64,000 nt of DNA from Pseudonocardia acidicola (GTDB lineage: Bacteria; Actinomycetota; Actinomycetes; Mycobacteriales; Pseudonocardiaceae): NCBI RefSeq assembly GCF_012911935.1, contig NZ_JAAXLA010000001.1, positions 164,754-228,753 of the forward strand, written 5' to 3'. Made by a program: the position numbers and the translations under genes. Each line of letters begins with the position of its first letter. The stretch's first letter is position 1. Below, piece by piece: positions 11,706 through 18,229 of this stretch. Under the pieces are notes generated by a model. The model searched no databases, was not told the DNA's origin, and worked only from the letters and a program-made list of their open reading frames with translations.

Positions 11706-12194
11706 ATGCGCTGCCCGTTCTGTCGTCATTCGGACTGCCGTGTGATCGACTCCCGCGAGGTGGAGGACGGTCAGGCCACGCGGCGTCGCCGCTCGTGCGC
11801 GGCGTGTGGCCGCCGGTTCACCACGGTCGAGGAAGCTGTGCTGGCGGTGCTCAAGCGCAGCGGGGTCACGGAGCAGTTCAGCCGCGAGAAGGTCGTGCGC
11901 GGCGTGCGGCGTGCCTGCCAGGGGCGCCCGGTCGACGAGGACGCGCTCCAGCAGCTCGCGCACCGCGTCGAAGAGGCGGTCCGGGCGGGCGGGGCCGCCG
12001 AGATCCCCAGCCACGAGGTCGGGCTGGCCATCCTGGGGCCGCTCCGGGAACTCGACGAAGTCGCCTATCTGCGCTTCGCCAGCGTCTATCGCTCGTTTTC
12101 CTCCATCGAGGACTTCGAGAAGGAGATCGCCGATCTGCGTCGGCCGGCTGCCGGGGAAGCAGTCGAACAGCGCAGTGGTTCCTCCACCGGTTGA
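11706..12194 (+). CDS. nrdR: Transcriptional repressor NrdR
   Basis: Senses ATP/dATP and represses ribonucleotide reductase genes. The 162-aa product has the N-terminal zinc ribbon (Cys3, Cys6, Cys31, Cys34: [14 protein letters not shown]) and an ATP-cone domain (about 47-137). The start is ATG 11706, preceded by a purine-rich GGGGGAGGGGG. nrdJ begins 84 bases after the stop, so the reductase is its probable target, together with its own gene. Confidence 0.96.
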   Translation: MRCPFCRHSDCRVIDSREVEDGQATRRRRSCAACGRRFTTVEEAVLAVLKRSGVTEQFSREKVVRGVRRACQGRPVDEDALQQLAHRVEEAVRAGGAAEIPSHEVGLAILGPLRELDEVAYLRFASVYRSFSSIEDFEKEIADLRRPAAGEAVEQRSGSSTG

Positions 12195-12278
12195 CGTACC
12201 CGACCGGAGTCCGCCGTCGACTCCCACCGGGGCCGAGGGCACCCACAGAGCATGTTCGGCAAGCAGAAGAGGGAGAGC

Positions 12279-15116
12279 ATGACGGAGACCGTCGGGGCCA
12301 CAGCCTCGGGACGCGGGGACAAGTCCGGCGCCAAGCAGGGGGACAAGCGCAAGCGGCCGGTCGGGCTGACCGTCGAGCGCCTCTACACCACTCCCGGCGT
12401 GCACCCCTACGACGAGGTCGACTGGCAGCGCCGTGACGTCGTCATGACCAACTGGCGCGACGGCACGGTGAACTTCGAGCAGCGCGGCGTCGAGTTCCCG
12501 GATTTCTGGTCGGTCAACGCGACCAACATCGTCACCAGCAAGTACTTCCGCGGCGCCGTCGGCTCGCCGCAGCGGGAGTCGAGCCTGCGCCAACTCATCG
12601 ACCGAGTCGTGGGCGCCTATCACAAGGCCGGCGTGGACAACGGCTACTTCGCGACCGCCGAGGACGCCGAGATCTTCGCCCACGAGCTCACCTGGATGCT
12701 GCTGCACCAGGTGTTCAGCTTCAACTCGCCGGTCTGGTTCAACGTCGGGACCAGCTCGCCGCAGCAGGTCAGCGCGTGCTTCATCCTCGCCGTCGACGAC
12801 ACCATGGAGTCGATCCTCAACTGGTACCGCGAGGAGGGTCTGATCTTCAAGGGCGGTTCCGGCGCCGGGCTGAACCTGTCGCGCATCCGCTCCTCGAAGG
12901 AGCTGCTCTCCTCCGGCGGCACCGCCTCCGGCCCGGTCTCGTTCATGCGCGGCGCCGACGCCAGCGCGGGGACCATCAAGTCCGGTGGCGCGACACGCCG
13001 GGCCGCCAAGATGGTCGTCCTCGACGTCGACCACCCCGACATCGTGGAGTTCGTCGAGACCAAGGCCAAGGAGGAGGCCAAGGTCCGGGTGCTGCGCGAC
13101 GCCGGGTTCGACATGGACCTCGGTGGTGCCGACATCACGTCGGTGCAGTACCAGAACGCGAACAACTCGGTCCGGGTCACCGACGAGTTCATGCGTGCGG
13201 TCGAGGAGGGCACCGAATTCGGGCTGCGCGCCCGGATGACCGGTGAGGTCATCGACACGATCGACGCGAAGACGCTGTTCCGCGGCATCGCGCAGGCCGC
13301 CTGGGAGTGCGCCGACCCCGGTATCCAGTACGACGACACGATCAACGACTGGCACACCTGCCCGGAGTCGGGCCGGATCACCGCGTCCAACCCGTGCTCG
13401 GAGTACATGCACCTGGACAACTCCAGCTGCAACCTCGCGTCGCTGAACCTGCTGAAGTTCCTGCGCGACGACGGCCGGTTCGACGCCGAGCGGTTCGCCA
13501 AGGCCGTCGAGATCGTCATCACCGCGATGGACATCTCGATCTGCTTCGCCGACTTCCCGACCGAGCCGATCGCCGACACCACCCGCAAGTTCCGCCAGCT
13601 GGGTATCGGCTACGCCAACCTCGGCGCGCTGCTGATGGCCACCGGGCACGCGTACGACTCCGAGGGCGGCCGCTCGCTGGCCGCAGCCATCACCTCGCTG
13701 ATGACCGGCGCCGCGTACAAGCGCTCGGCCGAGCTGGCCGGCGTCGTCGGCACCTACGAGGGCTACGCCCGCAACGCCGAGGCCCACCAGCGCGTCATGC
13801 GCAAGCACGCCGCCGCCAACGACGCGGTCCGGACGCTGCCTGCCAGCATCCCGGTGCACAAGCTGGCCACCATCACCTGGAAGGACGCCCTCGCCATCGG
13901 CGAGCGCAACGGGTGGCGCAACGCGCAGGCCTCGGTGCTGGCCCCGACCGGCACGATCGGCCTGATGATGGACTGCGACACGACCGGTATCGAGCCGGAC
14001 CTGGCGCTGGTCAAGTTCAAGAAGCTGGTCGGCGGCGGCTCGATGCAGATCGTCAACCAGACGGTGCCGCGGGCGCTGCAGGTCCTGGGCTACCAGCCCG
14101 AGCAGGCCGAGGCGATCATCGAGTACGTCGCCGAGCACGGGCACGTCATCGACGCCCCGGGCCTGCGCCCCGAGCACTACGAGGTGTTCGACTGTGCGAT
14201 GGGCGAGCGGTCCATCGCCGCGATGGGCCACGTCCGGATGATGGCCGCGGTCCAGCCGTTCCTGTCCGGCGCGATCTCCAAGACGGTCAACATGCCGGAG
14301 GCGGCCACCGTCGCCGACGTCGAGAAGATCTACATGGAGGGCTGGCGCCTCGGGCTCAAGGCGCTGGCGATCTACCGCGACAACTGCAAGGTCGGCCAGC
14401 CGCTGTCGGCCGGCAAGGGCGCCAAGGAGACCGCGACCGCCGACGCGGCGCCGGTCGTCGAGGCCCGTCCGGTCCGCCGCCGGCTGCCGAAGAAGCGGCC
14501 GAGCGAGACGGTCTCGTTCACCGTCGGCGGCGCGGAGGGCTACCTGACCGCCGGGTCCTACCCCGACGACGGGCTGGGCGAGATCTTCGTCAAGCTCGGC
14601 AAGCAGGGCTCCACGCTGTCGGGCGTGATGGACGCGTTCTCGATGTCCATCTCGGTCGGCCTGCAGTACGGCATCCCGCTGGAGTTCTACGTCTCGAAGT
14701 TCTCCAACCTGCGCTTCGAGCCGGCCGGGATGACCGACGACCCGGACGTGCGGATCGCGACGAGCGTGCTGGACTACCTGTTCCGCCGGCTGGCGCTGGA
14801 CTACCTGCCCTACGAGAAGCGGGCCCAGCTCGGCATCTTCTCCGCCGACGAGCGCACCGCCCAGGTGGCGGAGAGCTACGGCGATGTCGACCTCGAGGCC
14901 CTGCGGACCTCGGTGGACGCGGCGCCCGCGCAGTCGGAGACCCCGGCCGGGGTGACGCCGGCCCCGGTCGAGGTCGGCAGTTCCACCGAGCTGCTCGAGC
15001 TGCGGCTGGGCAAGGCCGCCGACGCCCCGCTGTGCATGACCTGCGGGACGAAGATGCGCCCGGCCGGGTCCTGCTACGTGTGCGAGGGCTGCGGCTCGAC
15101 CAGCGGCTGCAGCTGA
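12279..15116 (+). CDS. nrdJ: Vitamin B12-dependent (class II) ribonucleotide reductase NrdJ
   Basis: Makes deoxyribonucleotides using adenosylcobalamin, with or without oxygen. The 945-aa sequence has the large catalytic barrel with conserved NSPVWFNVG, FKGGSGAG, NPCSEYMHLDNSSCN and LAPTGTIG, and a C-terminal zinc finger with Cys pairs (CMTCGTKM, CYVCEGCG) that ends in GCS. The start is ATG 12279 (MTETVGATA), preceded by AGAGGGAGAG. It is preferred to an ATG nine codons earlier because actinobacterial NrdJ proteins begin this way. A 1157-aa ORF on the opposite strand is an antisense artefact of high GC. Confidence 0.96.
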   Translation: MTETVGATASGRGDKSGAKQGDKRKRPVGLTVERLYTTPGVHPYDEVDWQRRDVVMTNWRDGTVNFEQRGVEFPDFWSVNATNIVTSKYFRGAVGSPQRESSLRQLIDRVVGAYHKAGVDNGYFATAEDAEIFAHELTWMLLHQVFSFNSPVWFNVGTSSPQQVSACFILAVDDTMESILNWYREEGLIFKGGSGAGLNLSRIRSSKELLSSGGTASGPVSFMRGADASAGTIKSGGATRRAAKMVVLDVDHPDIVEFVETKAKEEAKVRVLRDAGFDMDLGGADITSVQYQNANNSVRVTDEFMRAVEEGTEFGLRARMTGEVIDTIDAKTLFRGIAQAAWECADPGIQYDDTINDWHTCPESGRITASNPCSEYMHLDNSSCNLASLNLLKFLRDDGRFDAERFAKAVEIVITAMDISICFADFPTEPIADTTRKFRQLGIGYANLGALLMATGHAYDSEGGRSLAAAITSLMTGAAYKRSAELAGVVGTYEGYARNAEAHQRVMRKHAAANDAVRTLPASIPVHKLATITWKDALAIGERNGWRNAQASVLAPTGTIGLMMDCDTTGIEPDLALVKFKKLVGGGSMQIVNQTVPRALQVLGYQPEQAEAIIEYVAEHGHVIDAPGLRPEHYEVFDCAMGERSIAAMGHVRMMAAVQPFLSGAISKTVNMPEAATVADVEKIYMEGWRLGLKALAIYRDNCKVGQPLSAGKGAKETATADAAPVVEARPVRRRLPKKRPSETVSFTVGGAEGYLTAGSYPDDGLGEIFVKLGKQGSTLSGVMDAFSMSISVGLQYGIPLEFYVSKFSNLRFEPAGMTDDPDVRIATSVLDYLFRRLALDYLPYEKRAQLGIFSADERTAQVAESYGDVDLEALRTSVDAAPAQSETPAGVTPAPVEVGSSTELLELRLGKAADAPLCMTCGTKMRPAGSCYVCEGCGSTSGCS

Positions 15117-15146
15117 AAATAGGCGGTATTGCGCTAGCTGCAACAG

Positions 15147-15267
15147 GTCGCGTCGTCGGCCGACAACTCCACAGAAGGGGGCGCTACCCCCACGCGACGG
15201 CCGGCGGGTGTAACCCGCCGGTGACTCGGGCCGCCTATGACCCCTGCTGAGGATCTAGGCGGCCCGA
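15147..15267 (+). ncRNA. Candidate structured RNA / leader with four perfect stems
   Basis: Between nrdJ and the small basic gene lie an outer stem GTCGCGT/ACGCGAC (15147-15153 with 15192-15198) enclosing GGGGG/CCCCC (15177-15191), a 9-bp hairpin CCGGCGGGT-gta-ACCCGCCGG (15201-15221), and a 12-bp stem (15226-15237 with 15256-15267; GGGCCGCCTA core) with an 18-base loop. The last stem ends 29 bases before the next start codon. It could be a leader of that gene, an sRNA, or a terminator cluster for nrdJ. It matches no RNA family I recognise. Confidence 0.45.
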
Positions 15268-15296
15268 GGTGGATCGGAGCTCAGAGAGGAGGAAAT

Positions 15297-15440
15297 GTGG
15301 CGAAGACCAATCCGAAGCAGACCAGCGCGAAGGTCGCGAAGGCGGCATCGAAGGTCCTGCAGAGCAAGGCGTCGCCGGCGGCCAAGTCGGCTGCAGGAAG
15401 CGCTCTGGCGCAGACCCGCCCGAGCAAGAAGAAGAAGTAG
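15297..15440 (+). CDS. Small Lys/Ala-rich basic protein (47 aa)
   Basis: A 47-aa protein (VAKTNPKQTSAKVAKAAS... ending in KKKK), rich in Lys, Ala and Ser with no hydrophobic core. The binding site AGGAGG, spaced four bases from GTG 15297, is excellent and decides the start over an overlapping ATG in another frame. Similar tiny proteins with a KSAAGSALAQ-like motif occur in actinobacterial accessory regions. The role is unknown; nucleic-acid binding is plausible from composition alone. It is followed by a strong terminator, so it is probably a transcript of its own. Confidence 0.72.
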   Translation: MAKTNPKQTSAKVAKAASKVLQSKASPAAKSAAGSALAQTRPSKKKK

Positions 15441-15446
15441 GGCGAT

Positions 15447-15491
15447 GAGGCCCGGGCCGAGGATGTTGGCACCATCCTCGGCCCGGGCCTC
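15447..15491 (+). terminator. Strong hairpin terminator
   Basis: A 19-bp perfect stem (GAGGCCCGGGCCGAGGATG with its complement) and a 7-base loop start 7 bases after the stop of the small basic gene. Confidence 0.85.
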
Positions 15492-15587
15492 GGAACCCTA
15501 ACGACGCCGCAGTGCATCCCGCGACGGGAAGTGGCCCATCACTACCCGATCGGTCAGGCCTGCGTGCGCCAAAGTCGGATCCGAAAA

Positions 15588-15610
15588 CTCTGAGGCTGTG
15601 AGCCTCAGAG
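15588..15610. promoter_or_regulatory. Perfect 10-bp hairpin / inverted repeat upstream of the CHAT gene
   Basis: CTCTGAGGCT-gtg-AGCCTCAGAG lies 44 bases before the CHAT-gene start. It could be an operator or a 5' UTR hairpin. A further CTGAGG copy lies at about 15629. Confidence 0.45.
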
Positions 15611-15653
15611 CGGTCGCGCGTAGGTCTGAGGTGGCGCGCGGAGAGGCAGCGTC

Positions 15654-16718
15654 ATGAATAGCGATCACTACCGCAGGGAACTGCTCAGGAAGCAGGAGCA
15701 GCAGGCTGCAGCCGAGCGCAAGGCGGGGGATGCCCGCAAGAAGGAGGCCGACAAGCGCGCTGCCGCCGCGAAGGCCAGGGCGGCCGCAAGCGGCACGAAG
15801 AGCGAGATCACTCGCCGCTCGAAGCACCGCGATGCCGAACGCTACGAGAAGGCGGCGAACGACGCGGCCAAGGAGGCCGCCGCCACGCAGGGCAAGGTTG
15901 CCAGCCTCGCGAAGGACATCGCCACTTTGCAGGCTCGACTGTCGAAGGCCGAGCAGGACGAGGCTCGGAAGCAGCAAGCAGAGCATGCAGCGGCTCGGCG
16001 GCGAGCCGATCAGGACCACCGGCAGCTCATGGCGAGGCTTGCTCGGACCGAAGCTGACGTGAGTGAGCTGCGGGAGATGCGGCCGCCGAAGGCGGAGCGT
16101 CTGAGGATCCTGATGCTCGCAGCCTCGTCGGAGGGGGACCTCCGGGTTGGCCGTGAACAGACACGGATTCGTCGTGCGACCGAGAGCGCTCTGCACCGCG
16201 ATCTCATCGAGTTCGAGGTGAAGTCCTCTGCGACTACCGATGACCTGCTCGACGGTTTGGTCAGGTTCCGTCCGCACGTCGTCCACTTCTCAGGGCACAG
16301 CAGCAAGGACTTGCTGGTGTTCGAGAACGACGTCGACCAGCCCCACGCGGGTGTCGATGTCGGAGCCGACGCCTTCGCCAGGACGCTGGGTGCTGTGAGC
16401 GAACCCCCTCTGCTGGTGATGCTCAACTCGTGCGAGTCGGCGGATCAGGCGGCTCGGCTGGTCGAGCAGGTCGTGCCGTTCGCGATCGGGATGTCTGAGA
16501 GCGTCGAGGACGGGACGGCGATCTCCTACGCCGCACGGTTCTACACGTCCATCGCAGACGGGACCTCGCTGCATGAGGCGCACGAGCTGGGCCGCGCGAG
16601 TCTGGCCCTGAACGGCTTGACCGGGGCCGAGCTGCCGCAGCTTTTCCACGCAGCCGATGCCGACCCCCGCTCGCTGACCCTCGTGGTTCCGCCTGACGCG
16701 ACCGAGGCGACGGGCTAG
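15654..16718 (+). CDS. Coiled-coil CHAT-domain (caspase-like) protein
   Basis: A 354-aa protein. Residues 1-140 are a charged, Ala/Lys/Arg/Glu-rich coiled coil. Residues 148-345 form a CHAT domain, a caspase-type cysteine protease fold. It opens with the RILMLAASSEGDLRVGREQ strand and loop and has the catalytic pair His215 in VVHFSGHSS and Cys260 in LVMLNSCESADQA. CHAT proteins act as proteases in bacterial defence and programmed-death systems, where a sensor arm activates cleavage; here the coiled coil is the only candidate sensor or assembly arm. ATG 15654 follows AGAGGCAGCG. Base composition looks less GC-rich than the flanking core genes. Defence function is inference. Confidence 0.82.
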   Translation: MNSDHYRRELLRKQEQQAAAERKAGDARKKEADKRAAAAKARAAASGTKSEITRRSKHRDAERYEKAANDAAKEAAATQGKVASLAKDIATLQARLSKAEQDEARKQQAEHAAARRRADQDHRQLMARLARTEADVSELREMRPPKAERLRILMLAASSEGDLRVGREQTRIRRATESALHRDLIEFEVKSSATTDDLLDGLVRFRPHVVHFSGHSSKDLLVFENDVDQPHAGVDVGADAFARTLGAVSEPPLLVMLNSCESADQAARLVEQVVPFAIGMSESVEDGTAISYAARFYTSIADGTSLHEAHELGRASLALNGLTGAELPQLFHAADADPRSLTLVVPPDATEATG

Positions 16719-16762
16719 ACACCTGGCGGCGCTGCCCTCGGGTTGGACCGGGACTCTCCTTG

Positions 16763-16777
16763 ATCGAATGCATCGAT
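16763..16777. promoter_or_regulatory. Short inverted repeat at the start of the recombinase operon
   Basis: ATCGA-atgca-TCGAT overlaps the first possible recombinase start codon (16768), and GCATC/GATGC arms lie just 3' of it. It could be an operator for the Xre-type protein or part of an element end. Confidence 0.3.
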
Positions 16778-17906
16778 GTTGTGTTAGATGCAACCTCGTG
16801 GACCAAGGTGCAGTGCTGCCGGGGGCGGCGTCCTCAGTGCTGGTGTCCGGGGTTCGTCATCTGGACCCCGGCCCGGCGATGTTCGAGGCGATGTTGGAGG
16901 GCTGGTCACGCCAGCAGCGGTCGCGGTTCCTGCGGGCGGACGCGACGATCAAGCCCCGGCTCGAGATGGTGCGCCGGTTCGCCCGGTTCTCCAACCAGTA
17001 CCCTGGCAGTGGACACCGAGCGAGCTCGAGGCGTTCATGGTCTCGCTCTCGGTGGCGATGTCGACCGCCCGCAGCTACCAGAACGCGCTGCGGCTGTTCT
17101 GTGAGTACGTCACCGACGCCCGCTATGGCTGGCCCGGCGAGTGTCTGAAGCGGTTCGGCGCTGCTCCGCAGCAGGTGCTGCACGAGTGGAACTCGGTGGT
17201 CCACAACGTCGAGTTCGAGGGCCGCACATCACGGCGCCCGTTGAGCTACGACGAGGTCCAGGCCTTGTTCGACGCCGCTGACGGGCGCGTCGAGGAGATC
17301 CGCGGACGTCGACGCAAGGGCGCCGCCGCCGCGCAACGGGACGCGGTGCTGCTCAAGACCGTCTACGCGTTCGGGCTGCGCCGTCAGGAAGCCCGGGGTC
17401 TCGACCTCGTGGATCTCCGCAGCAACCCGAAGGCAAAGGCCTTCGGCCGCGTCGGCGGACTGTTCGTTCGCCACGGAAAGTCCTCGCGCGGCAGCGCTGC
17501 AAAGCGTCGCACTGTCCTGACGGTTCCGGAGTTCGACTGGATCGTCGAGCTGATCGAGCACTACCTCACCGAGGTCCGGCCGATGTTCGTCCCGGGGGAG
17601 CATCCGGCATTCTGGATGACCGAGCGCCGCGGCCGGATGTCGCTGCGGTCGATCAACGAGGCCTTCGAGCACGCCCGCGCCGCGGCTGGCATCGACCCTG
17701 AGCTGGACTTGCACTCACTGCGGCACTCTTACGTCACGCACCTGGTCGAGTTCGACTATCCCGAACGCTTCGTCCAAGAGCAGGTCGGTCACTCCTACGC
17801 CAGCACCACGGCGATCTACACCGGAGTCTCCGACGACTACCGCAACCGACTGCTGCAGCGGTCGCTGACCGCGCCCAGCCTCGACCTCTGGGAGCCCGAC
17901 TCATGA
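16768..17906 (+). pseudogene. Tyrosine recombinase, frameshifted near base 17004
   Basis: A site-specific tyrosine recombinase split over two frames. The first frame gives the core-binding N-terminus (MFEAMLEGWSRQQRSRFL..., ending FARFSNQYP). The -1 frame then continues with WQWTPSELEAF, so NQYP-WQWTPSE reads straight through if base 17004 is read twice or a base is missing. The catalytic domain is complete: Arg in FGLRRQEARGLDL, HSLRHSYVT, and the His/Tyr box VGHSYASTTAIYTG. The start is unclear: ATG 16768 or GTG 16798. The stop overlaps the next gene as ATGA. Either a recent pseudogene, a sequencing error, or programmed frameshifting. Confidence 0.75.
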
Positions 17907-18229
17907 TCAAGAAGATGGGCGTTCAGTGGCACCTGCGCCGACGCATGGCCGAGCGCGACCTGTTCCAGACCTCAGACCTGGTGCCGCTACTCGCCGAGCG
18001 CGGCATCGAACTCTCCCGCGAACAGGTTTACCGGCTGGTCACCCAGCCCCCGCAGCGTCTCTCGATGGACACCCTCGCCGCGCTCTGCGACATCCTCGAC
18101 TGCAGCCCCAACGACCTCATCGAGGTCACCATTGTCAACGCCACGGTGCGCAAGACCGGCACCGACACCGCTCCCCGGCCCGCTCCGGAAGTTCGGCGCA
18201 CCACCATCCGTCGCCCGCGCCAGTCGTGA
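17903..18229 (+). CDS. Xre/Cro-type helix-turn-helix protein
   Basis: A 108-aa protein whose residues 8-75 form a Cro/CI-type HTH (QWHLRRRMAERDLF, LSREQVYRLVTQPPQRLSM, LAALCDILDCSPNDLIEV), with a basic tail. It overlaps the recombinase by ATGA and the zinc-knuckle gene by GTGA, so the three are one translational unit. It may repress the operon or act as a directionality or accessory factor for recombination; nothing decides between these. Confidence 0.85.
   Translation: MIKKMGVQWHLRRRMAERDLFQTSDLVPLLAERGIELSREQVYRLVTQPPQRLSMDTLAALCDILDCSPNDLIEVTIVNATVRKTGTDTAPRPAPEVRRTTIRRPRQS

Noticed and set aside
11670..15143. A 1157-aa open frame on the minus strand
   Set aside because: It is antisense to nrdJ and nrdR, which have clear motifs; long antisense frames are expected at this GC content.
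15117..15296. Cobalamin riboswitch for nrdJ
   Set aside because: It lies downstream of nrdJ, and no B12-box-like sequence is visible; no riboswitch is seen upstream of nrdJ either.
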